DNA from: Collinsella aerofaciens | Lineage (GTDB): Bacteria; Actinomycetota; Coriobacteriia; Coriobacteriales; Coriobacteriaceae | Direction of reading: 5' to 3' | NCBI RefSeq assembly: GCF_002736145.1 | Contig: NZ_CP024160.1 | Span: forward strand, 1,426,001-1,490,000 | Length of the DNA: 64,000 bases | Part shown: positions 43,282 to 51,565 of the stretch, piece by piece | Position numbering within the stretch: the stretch's first letter is position 1 | Layout: each line of letters opens with the position of its first letter | Translations under genes and position numbers: made by a program | The notes under the pieces: model-generated | The model's input: the letters and a program-made list of their open reading frames with translations, nothing else | Database searches by the model: none | What the model was told of the DNA's origin: nothing

Positions 43282-44214
43282 ATGTCCGATTTGATTAAAC
43301 TCACGCCGATCTTCCACGAGAAGATCTGGGGCGGCCGCCAGCTGGAGACCGTGTTTGGCTACGACATTCCCGAGGGTCCCATCGGTGAGTGCTGGGCCAT
43401 CTCGGCACACCCCAACGGCGACTGCCAGATCGCTGAGGGCCCGTACGTCGGTCACACGCTATCATGGCTGTGGGCCGAGCACCGCGAGCTCTTTGGCAAC
43501 TGCGAGGGCAAGGAGTTCCCGCTGCTCATTAAGATCCTGGACGCCAAGGACGACCTTTCGATCCAGATCCACCCCAACGACGAGTACGCCGCCGAGCACG
43601 AGAACGGCAGCCTGGGCAAAACCGAGTGCTGGTATGTACTGGACTGCGAGCCCGGTGCCACGATCATCGTCGGCCAGCGCGCGCACGACCGCGCCGAGGC
43701 CGCACAGATGATCGAGGAGGGCCGTTGGGACGACATGCTCAACGTACTGCCGATCCACAAGGGCGACTTTTTCCAGATTGATTCCGGTACCGTCCACGCC
43801 ATCAAGACCGGCACGCTCATTTTGGAGACGCAGCAGTCGAGCGACGTGACGTATCGCCTGTACGACTACGACCGTCCCGGTACCGACGGCAAACTGCGTC
43901 CACTGCACATTGAGCAGAGCCTCGACTGCATCGACTTTGATGCTCAGGCTCCGACCGACGGCACGGTGACCGCGCCCGAGGTCGATGGCGTGACCGAGCT
44001 CGAGTCTAACTCCTGCTACACCGTCGATCGCGTGCGCGTCGACGGCAGCAAGACCCTCGACCAGCGCTGGCCCTTCATGTGCCTGTCAGTCATCGACGGC
44101 GAAGGCACCGTCTGCGGCGAGCCCGTTCACAAGGGCAGCCACCTGCTGGCCCCCAGCACCGTGGACCAGATCGAACTCGAAGGCAAGATGGAACTGATCA
44201 TCAGCCACCTCTAG
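43282..44214 (+). CDS. manA: Mannose-6-phosphate isomerase, class I
   Basis: A 310-residue cupin-type isomerase. Zinc-site residues lie in IQIHPNDEYAAEH and GKTECWYVLD, and the DSGTVHAIKTGT loop. Interconverts mannose-6-P and fructose-6-P. I start it at ATG 43282 (GGGAG seven bases upstream); longer frames lack a site. Follows gntR copy 3 in the same direction. Confidence 0.92.
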   Translation: MSDLIKLTPIFHEKIWGGRQLETVFGYDIPEGPIGECWAISAHPNGDCQIAEGPYVGHTLSWLWAEHRELFGNCEGKEFPLLIKILDAKDDLSIQIHPNDEYAAEHENGSLGKTECWYVLDCEPGATIIVGQRAHDRAEAAQMIEEGRWDDMLNVLPIHKGDFFQIDSGTVHAIKTGTLILETQQSSDVTYRLYDYDRPGTDGKLRPLHIEQSLDCIDFDAQAPTDGTVTAPEVDGVTELESNSCYTVDRVRVDGSKTLDQRWPFMCLSVIDGEGTVCGEPVHKGSHLLAPSTVDQIELEGKMELIISHL

Positions 44215-44453
44215 GTCGCAACAACAACCAAAACGAAACAAGGGGCTCCCCCGTTCATCAACGGAGGAGCCCCTACTCGTATCTATATATCAGCCCACCC
44301 GGCTCTCCAGACCAAAAAGCGAACGAGCAAAGCGACGTTCGCAAGCAACGTTATCCAAGGACCCGGGCGGGCGTATGGGGCAACATCGATCGCGAGTTCC
44401 GCACGAGCCGGAGAGCACTTAATGTGCTCTCCGTGCGAGCAGGACTGTCCGAG
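44215..44453. other. Gene-free stretch downstream of manA
   Basis: Contains the hairpin 44242-44273 and another perfect stem at 44409-44433 (CGGAGAGCAC / GTGCTCTCCG, loop TTAAT). No open frame with coding character. Confidence 0.55.
44242..44273. terminator. Hairpin between converging manA and pcrA
   Basis: GGGGCTCC...CCGTT / AACGG...GGAGCCCC. On the minus strand it is followed by TTGTTTCGTTTTGG, so it suits pcrA better than manA. Confidence 0.7.
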
Positions 44454-44596
44454 CAGGCGACCAAAGCCCCCGGCGCGCCCACCTAGCAAGATGTACGGGT
44501 TTTCCAGGTGCGGCAGATCGGCCTGAAAGAGGAGGGCATAGACCTTGAGGTCATGCCCGACGATTGAAGGCCGAGGTGCCGTGCCTGGGAAAGCCG
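44454..44596 (+). ncRNA. Candidate structured RNA, copy A
   Basis: Core 44497-44595 folds as one long three-part stem: P1 GGGTTTTCCA / TGGGAAAGCC, then CCAGGTGCGGCA pairing with TGCCGTGCCTGG, a GA/GG loop, TCGGCCT/AGGCCGA, then a loop GAAAGAGGA / GACGATTGA, and a capped GGGCAT stem. Copy B (56026-56127) has the same loops but different, compensating stem bases. AGGCGACC (44455-44462) is also shared. G-T wobble pairs at the same places in both copies would be A-C mismatches on the other strand, which favours a plus-strand RNA. Confidence 0.6.
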
Positions 44597-44597
44597 C

Positions 44598-47498
44598 CTA
44601 GGTCAGTTTCACTATAGGCGCAAAGCCCTTCATAAGCTTTTTGGTCTGGCCGGTCTTTTCGAATTGGACCTCGATCATGTCTCCGGCGACCGAGATCACG
44701 GTGCCCGTACCAAAGGTCTTGTGGCTCACGGTATCGCCCGCGGCAAAGTCCTGCGACGCGCTGGCGCGATCGACCTTGCGCTCCACCGTCGGCGACACCT
44801 TGGACGACGGCTTTTTAGCTCGCGGCGCGCCCGAACCAAAGGTTGAGGCAACACGGCCGGCATCGGGCGAGACCCCACGATGACGCTCGGTCCCGTAGCT
44901 GCTGCCACCAAAGAAATCGTCAAAGCTCGATCCGCCGCGCGAACCGGAACCGCCGGTCGAGCGCGTATGCGAACCAAACACCTTGCCGCCGTACATATCC
45001 GAGCCCATGCCCGAGCCAAAGGTGCCGTGACGGTCGCCGCGCTTCTCCCAGCCCGTGCCCTCAAAACCGGCAGAACCGATACCGCTAAACTCAATATCCT
45101 CAAACGGAATCTCGTTGAGGAAGCGCGAGCGCGGGTTGGCAGAAGTCGAGCCGTAGGTGCGACGCGTGGCCGCATAGGTCAAGAACAGGCGCTTGCGAGC
45201 ACGCGTAATGGCGACGTAGGCCAAGCGACGCTCCTCCTCGAGCTTGCCCGGATCGTCACTACCGCCAAAGTCGTGCACGTGCGGGAAGATGCCTTCCTCC
45301 ATGCCGGCCACGAACACCGCGGGGAACTCCAGGCCCTTGGCGGAGTGAATGGTCATCATGGTGATGGCATGCGTCTCGCCGGCCAGGGAATCCAAGTCGG
45401 AGCGCAGGGCCAGCCACTCCATGAGAGCAGGAAGCGCCTTGCAGGTGAGCGGGCCGTAGGTGCGCTCGATCTCGTCGGCATGCACGGCGCCCGCGGGCAG
45501 CTCTGTCGGTGCGGCATAGGCGTTGCCCGCGATAGCGGCAGCCAGGGCATCCTGCGGCGAGAGCGCCGGGGCCGCCAGGCTGTCGAGCGGATTGGAACCC
45601 GCGGCGTCACGCGCGCCAACGAGCGCCTCAAACGAAGACGCGGGCGCAGACGGGCCGGGCTCGGGCGCAGGTGCGCCCACCACAACGGGCTCGGGCTCAG
45701 CGTCGGCAGGCACATCGGCAACACCGGCAGCGCGCAGCTCTTCCAAGCTCTCAAGCGTACCTTCGATATCCTCGTGCGTCTCCTCAAATTCGGCAGCGAC
45801 GCCCAGGAATTCCTGGATGTTCTCGGCGCGACTCTCGGACTCCATGGTGCCCTCGGCGCGGAAGGCCTGCAGCAGGCCCGTCTTGTCGACAATCATTTCG
45901 ACGACGTCCTTGAGCTCGCCGTCCATGCGCCGGCCCTCGCGCACCAGCGACACAAAGCTCGACAGGCCGTTGCGTACCTTGGCGCTAAACATGCCCGTCT
46001 CGGCGCACGCGATCTCACAGGCTTGGAAGAACGAGCAGCGGTTGTCGCGTGCCAGCTGCTCAATCTTTTGAATCGAGGTGGAGCCAATGCCGCGGCGCGG
46101 CGTGTTGATGACGCGCTTGACGCTCATCTCGTCGGCCGGGTTCACGATCATCTTGAGGTAGGCCATGACGTCGCGGATCTCGGCGCGGTCGAAGAATCGC
46201 GTGCCGCCAACGATCTTGTAGGGCACGCCCGCGCGCAGGAACATATCTTCGAGGATACGCGACTGCGCGTTGGTGCGATAGAACACAGCGATGTCGTCGT
46301 AGCTCGTGCCCTTGGAGTGCAACTTTTCGATCTCACCGGCAATCCAGCGGCCCTCGTCGCGCTCGTCGCTCGCCTGGAAGGCCTGGATCTTCTCGCCATC
46401 GCCCTCGGCCGTAAACAGGCGCTTGTCCTTGCGCTGCGAGTTGTGGCGCACCACGGCATTGGCGGCGCTCAGGATGTGACCCGTGGAGCGATAGTTCTGC
46501 TCCAGCTTGACGGTCTTGCAGTTTTTAAAGTCCTTCTCAAAGTCCAGGATGTTGGTGATGTCGGCGCCGCGCCAGCTATAAATGGACTGGTCATCGTCGC
46601 CTACGACCATGAGGTTTTGGTATTTGGCGGCCAGCAGGTTGGCGATCTCGTACTGGACGTGGTTGGTGTCCTGATACTCGTCGACGCTAATGTAGCGGAA
46701 GCGCTCTTGGTACTTGTCGAGCACCTCGGGGCGGGTGCGCAACAGCTCAAGCGCGCGCACGAGCAGGTCGTCAAAGTCCATCGCGTTGGCGGCGCGCAGG
46801 CGGCGCTCCAGCTCCATATAGACCTGTGCGGCCTTTTTGTCGTTGGGGCCATCGGCACTCTTGAGCATGTCCTCGGGGCCGATCATGGCGTTTTTGGCCG
46901 AGCTGATCTTGCTGCGGATCATGTTGATGGGGAATTGCTTTTGCTCGATACCGAGCGCCTGCATAATGTCACGCACCATGCGCTTGGAATCGTCGTCATC
47001 GTAGATGGTGAACTGACCGGTGTAGCCCAGCAAGTCGGCGTCCTCGCGCAGCATGCGCACGCACATGGCATGGAAGGTGCACACCCACATGCCGCGGGTA
47101 CCGCTGGGGATGAGCGCCGCCAGACGCTCGCGCATCTCGGCCGCGGCCTTGTTGGTAAACGTGATGGCAAGGATCTGCCAGGGCTTAACGCCCAGGTCGC
47201 CGAGCATATGGGCGATACGGAAGGTCAGGACGCGGGTCTTGCCCGAGCCAGCACCGGCAAGGACCAGCAACGGACCCTCGGTGGTCAGGACGGCCTCGCG
47301 CTGAGCGGGATTAAGGCTGTCGATATCGACGAGCGGCTTGGCGGGCTTGGGTGCCGGTGCGGGAGCGTCGTAGATGTCGAGCGGGACGAGCTCGGGCTCC
47401 GGCGCGGCGGGGGCGGTGTACGCATCGAGCGGCACGGGTTCCGGCGCGGGCGGCACGGGTACCGCGGCATTCTTTTCCCAGGGCAGGGGCTGGGTCAT
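44598..47498 (-). CDS. pcrA: UvrD/PcrA-type DNA helicase with Pro/Ala-rich insertion
   Basis: A 966-residue superfamily 1 helicase from ATG 47498. Walker A LVLAGAGSGKTRVLTFR after a Pro/Ala-rich N-terminal extension of about 60 residues; DEYQDTNHVQYE (motif II), VGDDDQSIYSWRGA (III), and TIHSAKGLEFPAVFV (V/VI region). An insertion of about 90 residues, rich in Pro, Ala and Glu, occupies about 588-676 within domain 2B. The C-terminus has a Gly/Ser-rich linker and a Tudor-like RNA-polymerase-binding end (GDTVSHKTFGTGTV). Unwinds DNA in repair and removes RecA or replication blocks. Confidence 0.93.
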   Translation of the reverse strand: MTQPLPWEKNAAVPVPPAPEPVPLDAYTAPAAPEPELVPLDIYDAPAPAPKPAKPLVDIDSLNPAQREAVLTTEGPLLVLAGAGSGKTRVLTFRIAHMLGDLGVKPWQILAITFTNKAAAEMRERLAALIPSGTRGMWVCTFHAMCVRMLREDADLLGYTGQFTIYDDDDSKRMVRDIMQALGIEQKQFPINMIRSKISSAKNAMIGPEDMLKSADGPNDKKAAQVYMELERRLRAANAMDFDDLLVRALELLRTRPEVLDKYQERFRYISVDEYQDTNHVQYEIANLLAAKYQNLMVVGDDDQSIYSWRGADITNILDFEKDFKNCKTVKLEQNYRSTGHILSAANAVVRHNSQRKDKRLFTAEGDGEKIQAFQASDERDEGRWIAGEIEKLHSKGTSYDDIAVFYRTNAQSRILEDMFLRAGVPYKIVGGTRFFDRAEIRDVMAYLKMIVNPADEMSVKRVINTPRRGIGSTSIQKIEQLARDNRCSFFQACEIACAETGMFSAKVRNGLSSFVSLVREGRRMDGELKDVVEMIVDKTGLLQAFRAEGTMESESRAENIQEFLGVAAEFEETHEDIEGTLESLEELRAAGVADVPADAEPEPVVVGAPAPEPGPSAPASSFEALVGARDAAGSNPLDSLAAPALSPQDALAAAIAGNAYAAPTELPAGAVHADEIERTYGPLTCKALPALMEWLALRSDLDSLAGETHAITMMTIHSAKGLEFPAVFVAGMEEGIFPHVHDFGGSDDPGKLEEERRLAYVAITRARKRLFLTYAATRRTYGSTSANPRSRFLNEIPFEDIEFSGIGSAGFEGTGWEKRGDRHGTFGSGMGSDMYGGKVFGSHTRSTGGSGSRGGSSFDDFFGGSSYGTERHRGVSPDAGRVASTFGSGAPRAKKPSSKVSPTVERKVDRASASQDFAAGDTVSHKTFGTGTVISVAGDMIEVQFEKTGQTKKLMKGFAPIVKLT

Positions 47499-47636
47499 GG
47501 GCGACTCCTCATCTGACGGACGGCGTGCCTGCGGGCAGCGCCATAGTTTGAGCCGTACCAGTATACCGAGCCGCGCGGACACCGACGCAAATCACACCGC
47601 GACTCCGTGCGCCGCCATCGAGCCCGCCCCAGGAGA

Positions 47637-47705
47637 TTTGGTGCATTGGGGTTAGATTAGCCTGCACCATGTTGCTGCAAGACAACCTGTCCCCATTGCA
47701 CCAAA
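47637..47705. repeat. Paired GGGGAC-family hairpins, TTGCACCA class
   Basis: Outer arms TTTGGTGCATTGGGG and CCCCATTGCACCAAA match at 14 of 15; each half can also fold on itself (TGGTGCA / TGCACCA at the left). Confidence 0.75.
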
Positions 47706-47787
47706 AAAGGCGGCATAGACCTTTTGGTCATGCCACCCTCTTTGCATAACAAGTTGTCGCTCTGGCCGCCGCGCAGCGTCAACCAAG

Positions 47788-48762
47788 TTACAGGCCGAGC
47801 ATAGGCTCCAGAACGAAGAAATACGCGAGCACCACGATACCCAGGACAATGCGGTAGACGCCGAAGCACTTAAAGTCGTGACGACGGACAAAGCCCATGA
47901 GCCACTTGATGGCGATAAGCGAAACCACAAAGGCGACGATGCAGCCCACGCCCAGGATGGCGACCTCGTTGGCGCCAAACGTACCGCCCTTAACGAAGTA
48001 CTTGACCAGCTTAAGCGCACTCGCGCCAAACATGACGGGGATAGCCAGGAAGAACGTGAACTTGGACGCCACCGAACGCGTGCAGCCCAGCAGCAGGCCG
48101 CCGATGATGGTGGAACCGGAACGCGATGTGCCCGGCACCAGCGACAGAACCTGGAAGCAGCCAATGCCCAGCGCGGTCTTCCAGCTTAGGTCCTCGAGCG
48201 TCGCAATGGAGCCAAAGTCGAGGTCTTCGTCATCGTTGCCCGAATCCTCGACGGCAGGCGCCGCAAAGTGCGCACCGGCGGGACGCCCGCCCGCCACAAC
48301 GGCGCGCGAACCAAACGACCCTGCGAATGTCATCTCTTCGCGCTTGCGGGCGCGCCAATTCTCAATCACGATGAACAGCACACCGTAGACGATGAGTGCC
48401 AGCGCCACGACGGGAGCGTTGTAGAAATGCTCCTCCATCCAGTCGTTGAGCGGCAGGCCAATCGCCGCAGCGGGAATACAGCCGAGCACAATCTTGCCCC
48501 ACAGCACCCATGTGTCGCGACGACCCTCCTTGCCCTTGCTGGGCGAGAACGGGTTGAGGTCGTAGAAGAACAGCACGCAGACGGCCAATATGGCACCAAG
48601 CTGAATCACGACCAGGAACATGTTCCAGAACGTCTCGCTCACGTTCATCTTGACGAACTCGTCTACCAAGATCATGTGGCCCGTCGACGAAACGGGCAGC
48701 CATTCGGTAATGCCCTCGACCAGGCCCATGAAGGCAGATTTTAGAAGCTCGATAATATCCAA
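47788..48762 (-). CDS. uppP: Undecaprenyl-diphosphatase UppP/BacA
   Basis: A 324-residue membrane phosphatase. The active-site GLVEGITEWLPVSSTGH motif lies at the N-terminus and the second VPGTSRSGSTI motif near residue 210. An extra loop of about 60 residues (RARKREEM ... DDEDLDFGS) separates the halves, longer than in E. coli BacA. Recycles the lipid carrier for cell-wall synthesis and gives bacitracin tolerance. I start it at TTG 48762 (AGGGGG five bases upstream); GTG 48783 is the alternative. Confidence 0.93.
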   Translation of the reverse strand: MDIIELLKSAFMGLVEGITEWLPVSSTGHMILVDEFVKMNVSETFWNMFLVVIQLGAILAVCVLFFYDLNPFSPSKGKEGRRDTWVLWGKIVLGCIPAAAIGLPLNDWMEEHFYNAPVVALALIVYGVLFIVIENWRARKREEMTFAGSFGSRAVVAGGRPAGAHFAAPAVEDSGNDDEDLDFGSIATLEDLSWKTALGIGCFQVLSLVPGTSRSGSTIIGGLLLGCTRSVASKFTFFLAIPVMFGASALKLVKYFVKGGTFGANEVAILGVGCIVAFVVSLIAIKWLMGFVRRHDFKCFGVYRIVLGIVVLAYFFVLEPMLGL

Positions 48763-49012
48763 AGGGACCCCCTCGTTTAACACCCGCCGATAGATGTTTC
48801 TGCGGACGGTGCGGGCGATGTCCCATTATCAACCGTTGGCGACACACACATGCCAACCCTTACCAAAAATCTTGTCCGTTCACAGAATTGCAGGCGGTCA
48901 AACCGAAATCCTTGGGTATAACTGCAACAAGATAAAGTGTCCGGCGGTCCGCGCATCCGCGGCCGCCCGACGCACGAGCCCTGCGCCCGTGCGATAGACC
49001 AAGGAGGAAACC

Positions 49013-49450
49013 ATGAACGAGGGCTACACCAAGGTATTTGTTTCACTCGACGGTACTGAGCAGCAGGATTTTGTGCTCGCACGCGCCATCAAGGTGGCCG
49101 CAAACAACGGCGCAAAGCTGATTATCGGTCACGTGATCGACTCCACGGCGCTCGAAAGCGCGGGGGCTTACCCAGTCGACTTAGTCAACGGCTTGGAGGA
49201 GGCCTTTAACAACTCCATCGCGAAGCAGCTCGAGGAGGCCAAGGCTAATCCCGATATCCCCGAGGTCGAAGTCATGATTCGCGCCGGTCGTATTCGTGAG
49301 ACGTTGAAGGACGAGATGCTCGACGTGGTCAAGCCCGATCTTGTGCTCTGCGGTGCCCGCGGTCTGTCCTCGATTAAGTACGCGCTCCTGGGTTCGATTT
49401 CGACGTTCCTTCTGCGCAATACGGACTGCGACATTCTGGTCGTGAAGTAG
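49013..49450 (+). CDS. Universal stress protein UspA-family
   Basis: A 145-residue Usp domain with the ATP-binding pattern GARGLSSIKYALLGSIS near the C-terminus (G-2x-G-9x-GS). AAGGAGG-type site lies seven bases before ATG 49013. Single gene. Confidence 0.93.
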   Translation: MNEGYTKVFVSLDGTEQQDFVLARAIKVAANNGAKLIIGHVIDSTALESAGAYPVDLVNGLEEAFNNSIAKQLEEAKANPDIPEVEVMIRAGRIRETLKDEMLDVVKPDLVLCGARGLSSIKYALLGSISTFLLRNTDCDILVVK

Positions 49451-49463
49451 GTTCCTTCCCGCC

Positions 49464-49554
49464 GGCGCAAGGCCTGCGGGGTTATCACGCCGACGTCCTC
49501 GCCGCTTCGCGGCTGCGGGATGTCGGCTTAGATAACCCCTCCCGGCCTTGCGCC
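49464..49554. repeat. 91-base imperfect hairpin between uspA and the histidine kinase gene
   Basis: Arms 49464-49493 and 49522-49554 (GGCGCAAGGCC, GGGGTTATC and GCCGAC blocks) with a perfect inner GCCGC-TTC-GCGGC stem-loop. Confidence 0.8.
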
Positions 49555-49597
49555 TTCGTCACCATACTTCAGCGAGTTGGCTGATAGAAAAAAATGG

Positions 49598-49623
49598 CGT
49601 GCCGCCCCGGTTGGGGCGGCACG
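49598..49623. terminator. Bidirectional terminator between uspA and the histidine kinase gene
   Basis: CGTGCCGCCCC / GGGGCGGCACG with T5 after it and A8 before it. Confidence 0.92.
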
Positions 49624-49671
49624 TTTTTCATGGGCGGCACGTTTTGTTTGGGCGGACGTCTGCCGTGTGCG

Positions 49672-50715
49672 CTACTCGAAATATTGGAACTTGTTCGTTG
49701 AGAAGGCGAACGTGACGACAAAGCCTTCGCCCGGCTCCGATGCCGCGGTGACATCGATGCCCATCTTGGAGCACAGGCGCGCCACCAGGTAGAGGCCGAT
49801 GCCCGTTGCGCGCTTGGTGGTGCGGCCGTTGTCGCCGGTAAAACCCTTCTCGAACACGCGCGGCAGGTCGGCCGCGCTCACGCCGCAGCCGTTGTCCGCG
49901 ACGGTAAGCTCGATGCGTTCGCTCGCCAGGCCCTCGTCCAGCAACGCACCCGAAAACACGATCTTTGCGCCGTCCTCGCGCGCATATTTGATGCTGTTCT
50001 GAATAAGCTGGCCTAGAATAAACTCGAGCCACTTCTCGTCGGTAAAGACCTCAAAGTCGAGGTTCTCGCACACCGGAGCCACGTGCGCCGCGATAAGCTC
50101 ACGCGCGTTGGCCTTAATCGCGCCCGTCACCAAGGTCCTGAGATCCCAGCGGCGAATCAGGTAGTCGCGCTCCACAACTTCCGAGCGCGCGTAGTACAGT
50201 GCCTGGTCGATATAGCGCTCAACGCGAGCCAGCTCGCGACCCAGGTCATCCACACGCGACAGGTCGTCTTCGCTGCCGTCCAGGTTTTCCAAAATCAGAT
50301 GGGCTGCCGCCAGAGGCAGCTTGGCCTCGTGGACCCAGCTTTCGATATAGTCGCGATAGTCGTCGGTTTGACGCCGGCCTTCGGCAACTTCGTCGCAAGC
50401 GGCTTTGCCCACCCGGCGCAAGACCTCGTACTCGAGCTCGCCCTCGGCATAGGTCGGGCATTGCACCATCTCCTGCACCCACGCAGGGCTCTCGAGCTCC
50501 TCGACCGCGCGCTCCAGCTGGTGCAAAAATCGACGACGACGCGCGTACTCGATCACGATGCCGAGCATGCCAAAGATAAAGGACACGCCGACCGCCACGA
50601 CCACGATGGAAGCGGGTGCCCCGGCGACCGTCAGCACAAAGCAGCTCAACAGCACGCCGCACGTCCACACGGCGACGGGAAGCAGCGCATCTTTGAAGAA
50701 TTTGCTAAACGACAT
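49672..50715 (-). CDS. Sensor histidine kinase, intramembrane-sensing (BceS-like)
   Basis: A 347-residue kinase: two close membrane segments (residues about 9-55) with almost no extracellular loop, the H-box SWVHEAKLPLAAAH, N-box QNSIKYA, DNGCG and GIGLYL. This short-loop form is typical for kinases that sense peptide antibiotics through an ABC transporter, but no BceAB-type transporter is nearby. ATG 50715 overlaps the response-regulator stop region. Confidence 0.9.
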   Translation of the reverse strand: MSFSKFFKDALLPVAVWTCGVLLSCFVLTVAGAPASIVVVAVGVSFIFGMLGIVIEYARRRRFLHQLERAVEELESPAWVQEMVQCPTYAEGELEYEVLRRVGKAACDEVAEGRRQTDDYRDYIESWVHEAKLPLAAAHLILENLDGSEDDLSRVDDLGRELARVERYIDQALYYARSEVVERDYLIRRWDLRTLVTGAIKANARELIAAHVAPVCENLDFEVFTDEKWLEFILGQLIQNSIKYAREDGAKIVFSGALLDEGLASERIELTVADNGCGVSAADLPRVFEKGFTGDNGRTTKRATGIGLYLVARLCSKMGIDVTAASEPGEGFVVTFAFSTNKFQYFE

Positions 50716-50724
50716 AGCTGGCAC

Positions 50725-51396
50725 CTAGACCGAATAGCCTTGGCCGCGATGCGTGGTCAGATACCCCTTGACGCCGATTTTTTCGAGCGTCGTGCGCAGG
50801 CGGTTTATGTTGACGGTGAGCGTGTTGTCGTCCACGAAGGCATCGGAGTCCCACAGGTCCTGCATGATGGCCGAGCGCGAGACGATCTTGCCCGCGCGGC
50901 TCAGAAGCAGCGAAAGAATGCGCAGCTCATTTTTGGTGAGCTCGGTGCTGTCGCCGGTCGCCGTGTTGGTGACCATAGAACGGGCGAGGTCGAGCTCCAG
51001 CCCCTTGTGGACGAGCGTGCTGCGCTCGCCCGCCGCCGCGGTGCGACGCAGCAAGGCATTGATGCGCGCCACGAGCACGCGCGCGCTATAGGGCTTGGGA
51101 ACGAAGTCGTCCGCGCCGAGCGTCATGGCCATGACCTCGTCGATCTCGGTCGTGCGCGACGTGAGGACGATGATGGGAACCTCGGATTCGCGGCGGACTT
51201 CATGGCAGATATGCTGGCCGTCTTTGACGGGAAGCGTGAGGTCGAGCAGCACCAGGTCGGGCGCAGCGGCGAGAATATCGCGCGAAACGTGCTCGAACGA
51301 TTCGCAGGCCTCAACCTCAAAACCGGCACGAGCAAGGATGTCGGCAAGCTCGCGACGAATGGGCTCGTCGTCCTCAACGACATAGATCAGCGCCAT
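50725..51396 (-). CDS. OmpR/PhoB-family response regulator
   Basis: A 223-residue regulator: receiver domain with phospho-acceptor Asp52 (LVLLDLTLPVKDG) and a winged-helix DNA-binding domain (LTKNELRILSLLLSR ... LTVNINRLRTTLEKIG). ATG 51396 with GGAGG upstream. Operon with the kinase at 49672. Confidence 0.94.
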   Translation of the reverse strand: MALIYVVEDDEPIRRELADILARAGFEVEACESFEHVSRDILAAAPDLVLLDLTLPVKDGQHICHEVRRESEVPIIVLTSRTTEIDEVMAMTLGADDFVPKPYSARVLVARINALLRRTAAAGERSTLVHKGLELDLARSMVTNTATGDSTELTKNELRILSLLLSRAGKIVSRSAIMQDLWDSDAFVDDNTLTVNINRLRTTLEKIGVKGYLTTHRGQGYSV

Positions 51397-51565
51397 GTGT
51401 CCTCCCATTTCGCGCAACTTGCACCTTCCGCACCATTATGCCCACAGCGTCGCAGCGATACGACCCCGTGGGCAACTAATATGACAAAAGTGTTCGGTAG
51501 CCTTGAGAGAAAAGAGGGACCCTCGGTCCTAAACCGATCGGCCCCATCGCTTCGACCTCGAGCCT

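Noticed and set aside
44409-44433. tRNA-like or second RNA at the perfect CGGAGAGCAC stem
   Set aside because: No cloverleaf or conserved T-loop; it is only a stem-loop in a gene-free stretch and absent from copy B.
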